Below, in pieces: positions 32,714 through 40,848 of a stretch of 64,000 nucleotides of DNA. The notes under the pieces are model-generated. The model saw nothing but the letters and a program-made list of their open reading frames with translations. It was not told the DNA's origin and ran no database searches. The translations under genes were made by a program, and so were the position numbers. The stretch comes from Streptomyces pilosus (GTDB taxonomy: Bacteria > Actinomycetota > Actinomycetes > Streptomycetales > Streptomycetaceae), in NCBI RefSeq assembly GCF_014649835.1, contig NZ_BMTU01000006.1:186001-250000 (forward strand), read 5' to 3'. Position 1 is the stretch's first letter. Each line of letters begins with the position of its first letter.

Positions 32714-33688
32714 TCAGTGGCCGTGGCCGTCGGAGTGTTCCGGCGTGCCGCTGGGCGGGGTTTGCGCGTCCGTGCCGCCCGCTCCGGCCCGGACCGTGAA
32801 CTCCGCGGTACGGACGACTCCGTCGTGCCGGAAGTCCAGGAACAGCCGGTAGGTGCCGACGCTGGGCGCGGTGGCGGTGAAGGCGACCTCCGGGCCGGGT
32901 GCGGTCCGGCCGTCACCGGGTGCGCCGTGCGGGTGGACGTGCAGGTAGGCGAGGTCTCCGGCACGCAGGGCGACCAGGTGGCCGTAGGCGCCGAGGTAGG
33001 GCTGCAGGTCGGTGACCGGCTTGCCGTCGCGCGTGACGCGCAGGGACAGTCCGCTCGCCCGGCCGGGGCGGAGGTCCCCGGTCAGTTCGACCTCGTAGCC
33101 GTCGACCCGGGCCGTGTCGCCGGCCGGCGGGAGGTCCCCCGGCCGGTAGGCGCCGGAGGCGGCCAGGTCGGCGCCGAGGGTGAGGTTCTCCGCGCCCTTC
33201 GCCGCGGGGGTGAAGTCGGCGAAGACCCGGTAGCCGCCGGCCCGGGGCAGGTCGACGGGGATGCTCCAGGTGCCGTCGGCGGCCCTGGTGGGGTGCAGGT
33301 GGCGGTAGGTCAGCAGATCTCGGGAGGCGACGATGAGGTGGAGTTCCTTGTCGTGCTCGCGGCGGTACTCGGTCACGGCCCGGCCGTCGCCGTCCCGCAC
33401 GGTGAAGCGGAGGTCGGTGCGCTGCCCGGCGGTGACCCGCGGGGTCCGCAGATCCAGGGTGTAACCGCCCTCGGAGATTTGGAGTCCGCCGGCCGGTGTG
33501 GCGTGGCGCTCGGATTCCCCGCCCTCTCCCTCCGCCTCCGGTGACGACGTCGGCGCGTGCCGCTCGCCGTGCGCGGGCTCACGCTCCGCCACGGCGACCG
33601 GGTCGAGGGTCTCACCGATGCCGTAGGCCGCGCCGAAGGTGGCGGCCAGCGCGGCGGCGAACGCGGTGATCTTCAGTCCGGTGTTCAT
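32714..33688 (-). CDS. Secreted His-tailed copper-associated protein
   Basis: A 324-residue protein. Residues 1-24 are a signal peptide or anchor (LKITAFAAALAATFGAAYG). An acidic, His-containing stretch (EPAHGERHAPTSS) follows. Two beta-sandwich domains come next: YTLDLRTPRVTAGQRTDLRF with HLIVASRDLLTYRHLHP, and YEVELTGDLRPGRASGLSL with HLVALRAGDLAYLHVHPHG. The end is EHSDGHGH. The repeated YRHLHP/YLHVHPHG blocks resemble periplasmic metal-binding domains near copper exporters. The gene is divergent from the copper ATPase and shares its operator region, so it probably binds or delivers copper outside the membrane. Confidence 0.78.
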   Translation of the reverse strand: MNTGLKITAFAAALAATFGAAYGIGETLDPVAVAEREPAHGERHAPTSSPEAEGEGGESERHATPAGGLQISEGGYTLDLRTPRVTAGQRTDLRFTVRDGDGRAVTEYRREHDKELHLIVASRDLLTYRHLHPTRAADGTWSIPVDLPRAGGYRVFADFTPAAKGAENLTLGADLAASGAYRPGDLPPAGDTARVDGYEVELTGDLRPGRASGLSLRVTRDGKPVTDLQPYLGAYGHLVALRAGDLAYLHVHPHGAPGDGRTAPGPEVAFTATAPSVGTYRLFLDFRHDGVVRTAEFTVRAGAGGTDAQTPPSGTPEHSDGHGH

Positions 33689-33750
33689 GACCGTCTCCTC
33701 GAAGAACAGGGGCATGCGGCTCGCATCGAGCCGATCCATACAGCTCACCA

Positions 33751-33765
33751 TACCCCCAGGGGGTA
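33751..33765. promoter_or_regulatory. CsoR-like operator on the side of the secreted copper protein gene
   Basis: TACCCCC-A-GGGGGTA is a perfect 15-bp palindrome, the G-tract type recognised by CsoR copper repressors of actinobacteria. It lies 63 bases upstream of the ATG of the minus-strand His-tailed protein gene. Induction by copper is the expected behaviour. Confidence 0.75.
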
Positions 33766-33796
33766 CATAGTCAAGCCGGTTCGCCCCTTGCGGCCG

Positions 33797-33835
33797 ATAC
33801 CCTCCCGGGGTATACAGATACCCAGTCCGCGGGTA
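33797..33835. promoter_or_regulatory. Two further CsoR-like operators upstream of the copper ATPase
   Basis: ATACCCTCCCGGGGTAT (33797-33813) and TACCCAGTCCGCGGGTA (33819-33835) are imperfect palindromes of the same TACCC/GGGTA type, centred 22 bp apart. They end 36 bases before the copA start. With the site at 33751 this gives three in an 85-bp divergent promoter region. Confidence 0.7.
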
Positions 33836-33871
33836 CCCCCGCCCCGTATCTGCCCGTCATAGGAGCACAGG

Positions 33872-36112
33872 ATGACCGTCCGTACAGCCGGCACCGAGGC
33901 CGAGGTGGAGCTCACGATCGGCGGCATGACCTGCGCCTCGTGCGCCGCCCGGATCGAGAAGAAGCTCAACCGGATGGAGGGGGTCACCGCCGCCGTCAAC
34001 TACGCGACCGAGCGGGCCCGGGTCGGCTACGGAGGTGCGGTGACCGTCGCCGATCTGATCGCCACCGTCGAGGCCACCGGGTACACCGCACGGGAACCGG
34101 CGCCGCCGGCCGAAACCGCGCCGGAGACCGACGAACTCCGTCCCCTGCGCGACCGGTTGGTCACCGCCGTCGTGCTGGCGGTGCCCGTCGTGGCGATGGC
34201 GATGATCCCGGCGCTGCAGTTCGAGTACTGGCAGTGGCTGTCCCTGACGCTGGCGGCGCCGGTCGTCACGTACGCCGCGTGGCCCTTCCACCGGGCGGCG
34301 CTCACCAACGCCCGGCACGGGGCGGCCACCATGGACACCCTCGTCTCGCTCGGCACCTCGGCCGCGTTCCTGTGGTCGCTGTGGGCGCTGTTCCTCGGCA
34401 CGGCCGGCACCCCCGGGATGACGCACCCCTTCGAGCTGACCATCGCCCCTTCGGACGGTGCGGGGAACATCTACCTGGAGGCGGCGGCGGGCGTCACCGC
34501 CTTCCTCCTGGCGGGCCGCTACTTCGAGGCACGCGCCAAGCGGAAGGCCGGCGCGGCACTGCGGGCGCTGCTGGAGCTGGGCGCGAAGGACGTCACCGTG
34601 CTGCCCGCCGACGGACCCGAGAAGACGGTCCCCGTCGGGGAACTGGCGGTGGGCGACCGCTTCCTGGTGCGTCCCGGTGAGAAGATCGCGACCGACGGAA
34701 CGGTCGTCGAGGGCTCCTCCGCGGTCGACGCCTCCATGCTCACCGGCGAGTCGGTGCCCGTCGAGGTGGCCGTCGGCGACCCGGTCACGGGGGCGACCGT
34801 CAACGTCGGCGGGCGTCTCGTCGTGACGGCCACCCGGGTCGGTGCCGACACCCAACTGGCGCGTATGGCACGGCTGGTGGAGGAAGCACAGAACGGCAAG
34901 GCCGCGGCGCAGCGGCTCGCGGACCGGATCTCCGCGGTCTTCGTGCCCGTCGTCATCGCCCTGGCCCTGGGAACCCTGGGCTTCTGGATCGGCAACGGCG
35001 CGGGACCGACCGCCGCGTTCACCGCCGCCGTCGCCGTACTGATCATCGCCTGCCCCTGCGCCCTCGGGCTCGCCACCCCCACCGCCCTGCTGGTCGGCAC
35101 CGGCCGCGGCGCCCAGCTCGGCATCCTCATCAAGGGCCCGGAGGTCCTGGAGTCCACCCGCCGGGTGGACACGGTGGTCCTGGACAAGACCGGCACGGTG
35201 ACCACGGGCCGCATGACCCTCCTGGGCGTGCACCCCGCCACCGGCACCGACGAGGCCGAGGTGCTGCGGCTGGCGGGCGCCCTGGAGCACGCCTCGGAAC
35301 ACCCGGTCGCGCGGGCGGTCGCCGACGGCGCGCGGGAGAGGCTGGGCGGCCTGCCCACACCGGAGGACTTCGCGAACGTCCCCGGCCTCGGGGTGCAGGG
35401 TGTCGTCGACGGCCACGCCGTCCTCGTCGGCCGCGACCGGCTCCTCCGGGAGTGGTCCCTGGACCTGCCCGAGGACCTGGTCCGGGCCCGGGAGCGGGCC
35501 GTGGAGGCCGGGCGCACCGCCGTCCTCGTCGCCTGGGACGGCCGGGCACGCGCGGTACTGGAGATCGCCGACGCGGTGAAGGACACCAGTCCCGAGGCCG
35601 TCCGCCGGCTGCGCGCGCTGGGGCTGCGGCCGGTCCTGCTGACCGGGGACAACGAGGCGGTGGCCCGCTCGGTGGCGCGCCAGGTGGGCATCGCGCCGGA
35701 GGACGTCGTCGCCGAGGTGCTGCCGCAGGACAAGGTGGACGTCGTCAAACGGCTGCAGGCCGAGGGCCGTTCGGTCGCGATGGTCGGCGACGGCGTCAAC
35801 GACGCGGCGGCGCTGGCGCAGGCGGACCTGGGCCTGGCCATGGGCACCGGCACGGACGCCGCGATCGAGGCCGGTGACCTGACACTGGTCCGTGGGGACC
35901 TGCGGGCGGCGGCGGACGCCATCCGGCTCGCGCGCCGCACCCTCGGCACCATACGGTCCAACCTGTTCTGGGCGTTCGCCTACAACGTCGGCGCGCTGCC
36001 CCTCGCGGCGGCCGGACTGCTGAACCCCATGATCGCCGGGGCGGCCATGGCGTTCTCCTCGGTCTTCGTGGTGGGCAACTCCCTGCGCCTGCGCACGTTC
36101 CGGGCCGGCTGA
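33872..36112 (+). CDS. copA: Copper-translocating P1B-type ATPase
   Basis: A 746-residue heavy-metal ATPase. One N-terminal metal domain has GMTCASC (C21, C24). Eight membrane helices surround the transport site C394-P-C396 (ACPCALG), with the phosphorylated D438 in DKTGT, TGES in the actuator domain, the EHPVA nucleotide-binding motif and GDGVNDAAAL in the hinge. CPC with N-x6-Y-N (FWAFAYNVG) and M-x2-S (MAFSS) in the last helices is the P1B-1 pattern specific for Cu(I), used for export. The single metal domain is normal for bacteria. Three CsoR-like palindromes lie upstream. No csoR or copZ gene is in the window. Confidence 0.95.
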   Translation: MTVRTAGTEAEVELTIGGMTCASCAARIEKKLNRMEGVTAAVNYATERARVGYGGAVTVADLIATVEATGYTAREPAPPAETAPETDELRPLRDRLVTAVVLAVPVVAMAMIPALQFEYWQWLSLTLAAPVVTYAAWPFHRAALTNARHGAATMDTLVSLGTSAAFLWSLWALFLGTAGTPGMTHPFELTIAPSDGAGNIYLEAAAGVTAFLLAGRYFEARAKRKAGAALRALLELGAKDVTVLPADGPEKTVPVGELAVGDRFLVRPGEKIATDGTVVEGSSAVDASMLTGESVPVEVAVGDPVTGATVNVGGRLVVTATRVGADTQLARMARLVEEAQNGKAAAQRLADRISAVFVPVVIALALGTLGFWIGNGAGPTAAFTAAVAVLIIACPCALGLATPTALLVGTGRGAQLGILIKGPEVLESTRRVDTVVLDKTGTVTTGRMTLLGVHPATGTDEAEVLRLAGALEHASEHPVARAVADGARERLGGLPTPEDFANVPGLGVQGVVDGHAVLVGRDRLLREWSLDLPEDLVRARERAVEAGRTAVLVAWDGRARAVLEIADAVKDTSPEAVRRLRALGLRPVLLTGDNEAVARSVARQVGIAPEDVVAEVLPQDKVDVVKRLQAEGRSVAMVGDGVNDAAALAQADLGLAMGTGTDAAIEAGDLTLVRGDLRAAADAIRLARRTLGTIRSNLFWAFAYNVGALPLAAAGLLNPMIAGAAMAFSSVFVVGNSLRLRTFRAG

Positions 36113-36224
36113 CCCGGGGCCCGGGCGGGCCGCCCGTGTGGTTCTTGCGTACCGTGGGCACCTGGTGTTTCCCGCACTTCGGTGCGGGCAGGCCACCCCC
36201 ACGACGCCACCGCGGGAGAAACAG

Positions 36225-36872
36225 ATGAGCGAGCCGCCCACCACCGACCAGGACGTCACCCGTCCGCTCACCCAGCCGGTGCCGGCCGCCGACGGACTGC
36301 GCAGGGTCGCCTCCGCGGTCCTCGGTGACATCAGGGCGATAGACGGTGCCCTCTACGCGGCGGTCGCCGCGACTCCGACGCCGACCCTGGACCGGGCGCT
36401 GCGCCGCCTCTCCCACACGGCGGACCACTCCAAGATCTCGTTCGCCATCGCCGGTGCGCTCGCCCTGGCCGGGTCACGGCCGCGCCGGGCGGCGCTCGCC
36501 GGGGTCGGGGCCGTCGCGGTGGCGTCGGCGTCGGCGAACCTGCTGGGCAAGCGACTGGTGCGCAGGAACCGGCCGGACCGGGAGGCGGCACGGGTGACCG
36601 TGGACCGGCACGTGCCGATGCCGACGTCGGCGTCGTTCCCCTCCGGGCACACGGCGTCGGCGGTGGCGTTCGCGACGGCGGTCGGAACGGTCCTTCCCGC
36701 GGCGTCCGTTCCGCTGGGGGCCCTGGCGGGGGCGGTCGGATACTCCCGCATCCACACGGGGGTGCACTACCCGGGTGACGTGGCGGCGGGAGCGGTGCTC
36801 GGCATCGCGAGTGCGGCGACCGCACTGGCGGTGGCGTCGGCACGCTTCCCGGCGTCGTACCGGCGGACCTAG
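36225..36872 (+). CDS. PAP2-family phosphatase
   Basis: A 215-residue membrane protein. The three phosphatase motifs are intact: K109-x6-R116-P (KRLVRRNRP), PSGH at 139-142 and S174-R-x5-H181-x3-D185 (SRIHTGVHYPGD). About four or five hydrophobic segments follow the soluble N-terminal 45 residues. Likely substrates are undecaprenyl diphosphate or phosphatidic acid, both dephosphorylated outside the membrane; the sequence does not decide. The ATG at 36225 follows GGGAGAAA. It begins 112 bases after the copper ATPase, with a GC-rich palindrome between, so it is probably an independent gene. Confidence 0.88.
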   Translation: MSEPPTTDQDVTRPLTQPVPAADGLRRVASAVLGDIRAIDGALYAAVAATPTPTLDRALRRLSHTADHSKISFAIAGALALAGSRPRRAALAGVGAVAVASASANLLGKRLVRRNRPDREAARVTVDRHVPMPTSASFPSGHTASAVAFATAVGTVLPAASVPLGALAGAVGYSRIHTGVHYPGDVAAGAVLGIASAATALAVASARFPASYRRT

Positions 36873-36933
36873 CCGTACCCGCCCCCCGCGAGGACCTCGA
36901 CGGTCTCTCCGGCACGAGGGACGACGCGCACGC

Positions 36934-38049
36934 TCACACCTGCTCCCCGAACGCCCGGACGGACCGCTCCCCGTGCATGGCGGCGTGGAAGGGGTCCCCG
37001 GGCACGATCTCGCCGGCCCGCACGGGCCGCCCCGTGAACGCCGCCTTGTACAGGGCCGCGGCGAACTCGAGCGTTCCCCGCGCCTCCTGCCCGCTGCCCG
37101 GCGGCCGCACGCCGGCGTCGTAGGCGTCGAGCAGGGCACCCAGCTGTGCCGCGTGCGAACTGGGCACGTCCCGCCCGGGTGTGCGCCAGGCCTCCGCACG
37201 CCCGGCGGGCACGTGCGGCGCCGGCGTGTATCTCCAGTCGTCGTCGACGTGCCCGTACAGATGGGTGAGTTCGACCGTCGCGTCCGCGCAGTCGACGCGG
37301 ATCCGGCTCGTCTCGTCCGGTGAGAGCACGCTGTTGACCACGGTGGCGAGGGCCCCGTCACGGAAGCGGACCAGGGCGGTGGATACGTCCTCCCCCTCGG
37401 TGTCGTGGACCAGGCGCGCCGCCATGGCCCGTATCTCCTCCCATTCCCCCAGCAGGTGCAGCAGCAGGTCGTACTGGTGGATGCCGTGCCCCATGGTCGG
37501 CCCGCCGCCCTCGGTGTCCCACCGTCCGCGCCAGGGCACGGAGTAGTACGCGGCGTCGCGATACCACGTGGTCTGGCAGTGCGCGACCAGCGGGGCGCCC
37601 AGCTCACCGCTCCGGATCAGCGCGCGGGCACGGTCGGCGCCGGAGCCGTACCGGTGCTGGAAGATCACGGAGGCGTACGCCCCCGACGCCTCCTCCGCGG
37701 CGGCGATCCCGTCGTACTCCGCGAGCGACAGGCACAGCGGCTTCTCGCACAGCACCCAGGCCCCCGCCTCCAGCGCGGCCACCGTCTGCTCGCGGTGGAG
37801 CGCGGGCGGGGTCCCGATCAGCACCAGGTCGGGACGGACGGCGTCCAGCATGGCGGCCGCCGAGGTGAACCCGGCCACGCGTTCCCCGGCCTCGGAGCGG
37901 AAGGCGGCGAGCCTGCCCGGGTCCACGTCGACGGCGGCGACCAGTTCGGTGCGGTCGGCGTGGGCGCGCAGCGCGGGCAGATGGCTCGCGGTGACGACGG
38001 CGCCCGTGCCGACGACGGCGACGCGGCGGCGGACGGGAGTACGGGACAT
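36934..38049 (-). CDS. Gfo/Idh/MocA-family NAD(P)-dependent oxidoreductase
   Basis: A 371-residue enzyme. RVAVVGTGAVVTASHLPAL at the start is the Rossmann loop, LVLIGTPPALHREQTVAALEAG the second half of the cofactor fold, CEKPLCLSL near 125-135 carries the EKP motif with the catalytic Lys, and GTMGHGIHQYDLLLHLLG holds the H-x3-D-like site. The family oxidises sugars, inositols and their derivatives. A perfect LacI-type palindrome lies 20 bases upstream of the ATG, so sugar-dependent repression is likely. It stands alone; no permease or kinase gene is attached. Confidence 0.9.
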   Translation of the reverse strand: MSRTPVRRRVAVVGTGAVVTASHLPALRAHADRTELVAAVDVDPGRLAAFRSEAGERVAGFTSAAAMLDAVRPDLVLIGTPPALHREQTVAALEAGAWVLCEKPLCLSLAEYDGIAAAEEASGAYASVIFQHRYGSGADRARALIRSGELGAPLVAHCQTTWYRDAAYYSVPWRGRWDTEGGGPTMGHGIHQYDLLLHLLGEWEEIRAMAARLVHDTEGEDVSTALVRFRDGALATVVNSVLSPDETSRIRVDCADATVELTHLYGHVDDDWRYTPAPHVPAGRAEAWRTPGRDVPSSHAAQLGALLDAYDAGVRPPGSGQEARGTLEFAAALYKAAFTGRPVRAGEIVPGDPFHAAMHGERSVRAFGEQV

Positions 38050-38068
38050 GCGTCGCTCCTCGCAGGGC

Positions 38069-38082
38069 AGAAAGCGCTTTCT
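38069..38082 (-). promoter_or_regulatory. LacI-type palindromic operator upstream of the Gfo/Idh/MocA gene
   Basis: AGAAAGCGCTTTCT is a perfect 14-bp palindrome centred on CG, as is usual for LacI-family repressors. It lies 20-33 bases before the ATG at 38049, where it would cover the promoter or the transcription start. No LacI gene adjoins it. Confidence 0.75.
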
Positions 38083-38187
38083 CGACAGACCCTAGGCCCG
38101 CCCGCGGACCAGGACAACCCCGTCGGCGCCCTCACCTCCCCGCCCCCGCGGACCCGCGCCCCACCCCGGCCGCCGCCACTCCCGCCC

Positions 38188-38988
38188 TCAGGGCCGCACC
38201 CCGCCCCCGGCCCGGGCCCCTCCCCCCGCTGCCACGAACCGGTACCGCCGCTCCGGCCGCCCGGTCACCCCGTACCGCAGCGACACCTCCGCACTGCCCA
38301 CCGTGTGGAAGTACTCCAGGTACCGGCGCGCACTGACCCGCGAGACACCCGTCAGCCCGGCGCACTCGGTCGCCGACAGGCTCCCCCGCGCCTCCCGCAG
38401 GGTGCGCTCGACCAGCCCGGCGGTCTCCGCGCTCATGCCCTTGGGCAGCGCCGTGGCCACCGGCCCGGCCGCCGACCCCGCCAGTACGCGGTCGACGTCG
38501 GCCTGCCCCCGGACCACCGTGTCGCGCATCCGTCCGCGCTGGACGGCGTAACGCTCGAGCCGCCCCCGCAGATCCTCGAAGTCGAACGGTTTGAGCAGAT
38601 AGTCGACGACCCCCTGCCGCACCGCACCGCGGACCGCGTCCGCCTCCCGCGCGGCGCTGATGACCATCACGTCGCAGTCGTGCCCGGCGGTGCGCAGCCG
38701 GGGGATGACGTCCAGCCCGAACACGTCGGGCAGGTACAGGTCGAGCAGGACCAGATCGGGCCGGAGCACCTCCACGGCCGCGAGGGCCTGCTCACCGGTG
38801 CCGGCCACCCCGACCACCCGGAACGCCCCGAGACGTTCCACGTACGCGCGGTGCACCCGGGCCACCCGGAAGTCGTCGTCGACCACGAGCACGTCGATGG
38901 TGTCCACCGCCTCGATCACCTCCGTCGCGTCCGTCGCGCCGGACGTCACGGCCGTGGAGTCACCGCTGTCACCCCGCGTGCTGGTCAT
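38188..38988 (-). CDS. CitB/DpiA-type response regulator
   Basis: A 266-residue response regulator. The receiver domain is at about 31-150, with acidic D37/D38, phospho-acceptor D83 (LLDLYLPD), S111 and K133 (LLKPFD). The C-terminal winged-helix part contains LSATECAGLTGVSRVSARRYL, typical of citrate/malate regulators. Such regulators sense external di- or tricarboxylates through a DcuS/CitA-type kinase and activate uptake genes. Here the divergent neighbour is a tctCBA tripartite tricarboxylate transporter, which is the likely target. No histidine kinase gene is adjacent on either side. ATG 38988 has GGAGGGAG before it. Confidence 0.9.
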   Translation of the reverse strand: MTSTRGDSGDSTAVTSGATDATEVIEAVDTIDVLVVDDDFRVARVHRAYVERLGAFRVVGVAGTGEQALAAVEVLRPDLVLLDLYLPDVFGLDVIPRLRTAGHDCDVMVISAAREADAVRGAVRQGVVDYLLKPFDFEDLRGRLERYAVQRGRMRDTVVRGQADVDRVLAGSAAGPVATALPKGMSAETAGLVERTLREARGSLSATECAGLTGVSRVSARRYLEYFHTVGSAEVSLRYGVTGRPERRYRFVAAGGGARAGGGVRP

Positions 38989-39303
38989 GCGCTTCGCTCC
39001 CTCCGCCACCGCGTCGGTGAGGTGGCCCGGAGCCGCCCATCATGGCGCCCACCTGCGGCCGGGGAAAGGGACCGGCGCCGACGGAACCGCCCCGCGCGGG
39101 CACTGTGCACATTCCGCCCTCCCCGTGGACACGACCTCGATGTCCCGCTGACGCAATGACCACAACCTCCATTGGTTCCGCAAGCGCGACAGCCCCCCGG
39201 AGCGCGGGCACCATGTGGCCCACGCCGGCCCGGTCCCCCTCCCCCGCCTTCCGGTACGGGGCCGGCGTGATCCCGGACGACCGACCGACAGGTGGTGGCA
39301 CTC

Positions 39304-40287
39304 GTGCGCCTGCGCACACCCCTCGCCCTGATCGGGGCCGCCGTGCTCCTGCTCGTGGGCCCGCCGTTGCTCACGGCGGGCAGCGGCACCGAGAGCGGCA
39401 CCCGCATCCCGGGCCTGCGTTTCATGGTCCCCAACTCCCCCGGCGGCGGTTACGACATCACCGCCCGCACGGCCGCGAGGAACGCCGAGGACGCCGGACT
39501 CACCCACGGCATCGAGGTGTTCAACCTGCCGGGCGCCGGCGGAACCGTCGGCCTGAGCCGGCTGGTGAGCGAACACGGCAACGGCAGGCTCGCGATGTCG
39601 ATGGGCCTCGGCGTCGTCGGCGCCGTCCGCTCCAACGACGCGCCCAGGACCCTCGCGGACACCACGCCCATCGCCCGGCTCACCGAGGAACAGGACGTCG
39701 TCGTCGTGGGGAAGGACTCCCCGTACCGGACGATCGACGAGCTGATCGCTGCCTGGAAGCGGGACCCGGGCAAGCACCCGGTGGGCGGCGGGTCCTCCCC
39801 CGGCGGTCCCGACCATCTCGCGCCGATGCTGATGGCACGGGCGGCCGGCATCCCGCCGAAGCAGGTCAACTACGTCCCCTTCGACGGCGGCGGCGAACTG
39901 CTCGCGTCGATCCTCGGCGACAAGGTGGCCTTCGGCGTCTCGGGCGTCGGCGAGTACCTCGACCAGATCGAGTCCGGTGAGCTCAGGCTGCTCGCCGTCA
40001 CCGGCCCGGAACGGGTCGCGGGACTCGACGCGCCCACCCTCCGCGAAGCGGGCTACGACGTGAGTTTCACCAACTGGCGCGGCATCGTCGCCCCGCCCGG
40101 CCTGACCGAGGCCGAGCGCGGCAAACTCGTGCGGCTGGCCGAGGAGTTGCACGAATCGAAGGAGTGGCGGGAGTCATTGGAGCGGAACGGCTGGGACGAC
40201 GCCTTCCTCACCGGCGGCAAGTTCGGCGAGTTCCTGGAGGCGGAGGACAGGCGCGTGGTCTCGGTACTGAAGGAGCTCGGCCTGTGA
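39304..40287 (+). CDS. tctC: Tripartite tricarboxylate transporter substrate-binding protein
   Basis: About 327 residues. The N-terminal signal peptide or anchor (LALIGAAVLLLVGPPLLTAG) is followed by the two-lobed TctC fold: GLRFMVPNSPGGGYDITAR, FNLPGAGGTVGLSRLV, VGGGSSPGGPDHLAP, VNYVPFDGGGELLASILG, AFGVSGVGEYLDQI, LLAVTGPERVAG and FTNWRGIVAPPGL. It captures tri- or dicarboxylates outside the membrane for TctA/TctB. Starts at GTG 39292, 39295 and 39304 are possible; 39304 gives the normal RLRTPLAL leader. The stop overlaps the tctB start by four bases (GTGA). Confidence 0.92.
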   Translation: MRLRTPLALIGAAVLLLVGPPLLTAGSGTESGTRIPGLRFMVPNSPGGGYDITARTAARNAEDAGLTHGIEVFNLPGAGGTVGLSRLVSEHGNGRLAMSMGLGVVGAVRSNDAPRTLADTTPIARLTEEQDVVVVGKDSPYRTIDELIAAWKRDPGKHPVGGGSSPGGPDHLAPMLMARAAGIPPKQVNYVPFDGGGELLASILGDKVAFGVSGVGEYLDQIESGELRLLAVTGPERVAGLDAPTLREAGYDVSFTNWRGIVAPPGLTEAERGKLVRLAEELHESKEWRESLERNGWDDAFLTGGKFGEFLEAEDRRVVSVLKELGL

Positions 40288-40847
40288 CGACACCGACCAC
40301 CGACCCCGGCGCGGCGGGCCCGGGCGCGGGCGCGGGCGAGCCCGCGGCCGGACGGCGCTCCTGGCTGCGCGAACACTCCGAACTCGGCGTCTGCGTCCTG
40401 TTGTCGGCGCTGGGGGTGCTCCTGTTGACCGACGCGCTCACCATGGACGTCGACATCGCCCAGCGCGGGCCCGTCGGCCCGCGGACCGTGCCGGTCGTGG
40501 TCGGCGGCGGGCTGCTCGTCGCGGCCGCCCTCCTCGCGGCCGACGTGCTGCGCGGCGGCCGGGGCCGGGCCGAGACCGGCGAGGACGTCGACCTGTCCGA
40601 ACCCGCCGACTGGCGCACGGTGCTGCTGCTGACCGGGGTGTTCCTCGGTGCCGCCGTGCTCATCGAGCCGCTCGGCTTCCCGGTCGCCGGCGCGCTGCTC
40701 TTCTGGGGCGCGGCCTTCGCGCTCGGCAGCCGCAGACCCGACCGCGACCCGCTGATCGCGGCGGTGGTCTCGTTCGTCACCTACGCCGTGTTCGACAACC
40801 TGCTCGGAGTGCCGCTGCCCGGCGGTCCGCTGATGGGAGTGCTGTGA
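40284..40847 (+). CDS. tctB: Tripartite tricarboxylate transporter small membrane subunit
   Basis: A 187-residue protein with a soluble N-terminal 30 residues (Gly/Ala/Pro-rich) and four membrane helices: ELGVCVLLSALGVLLLTDAL, RTVPVVVGGGLLVAAALLAADVL, VLLLTGVFLGAAVLIEPLGF and LIAAVVSFVTYAVFDNLL. The LGFPVAGALLFW block is typical of TctB. The GTG start overlaps the tctC stop, and the tctA start follows the tctB stop by one base, so the three subunits are translationally coupled. The fused Gly/Ala-rich N-terminus is longer than in proteobacterial TctB. Confidence 0.9.
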   Translation: MTTPTTDPGAAGPGAGAGEPAAGRRSWLREHSELGVCVLLSALGVLLLTDALTMDVDIAQRGPVGPRTVPVVVGGGLLVAAALLAADVLRGGRGRAETGEDVDLSEPADWRTVLLLTGVFLGAAVLIEPLGFPVAGALLFWGAAFALGSRRPDRDPLIAAVVSFVTYAVFDNLLGVPLPGGPLMGVL

Positions 40848-40848
40848 C

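Noticed and set aside
38988..39303. Histidine kinase remnant next to the response regulator
   Set aside because: No DcuS-like or H-box motif in any frame of the 294-base gap.
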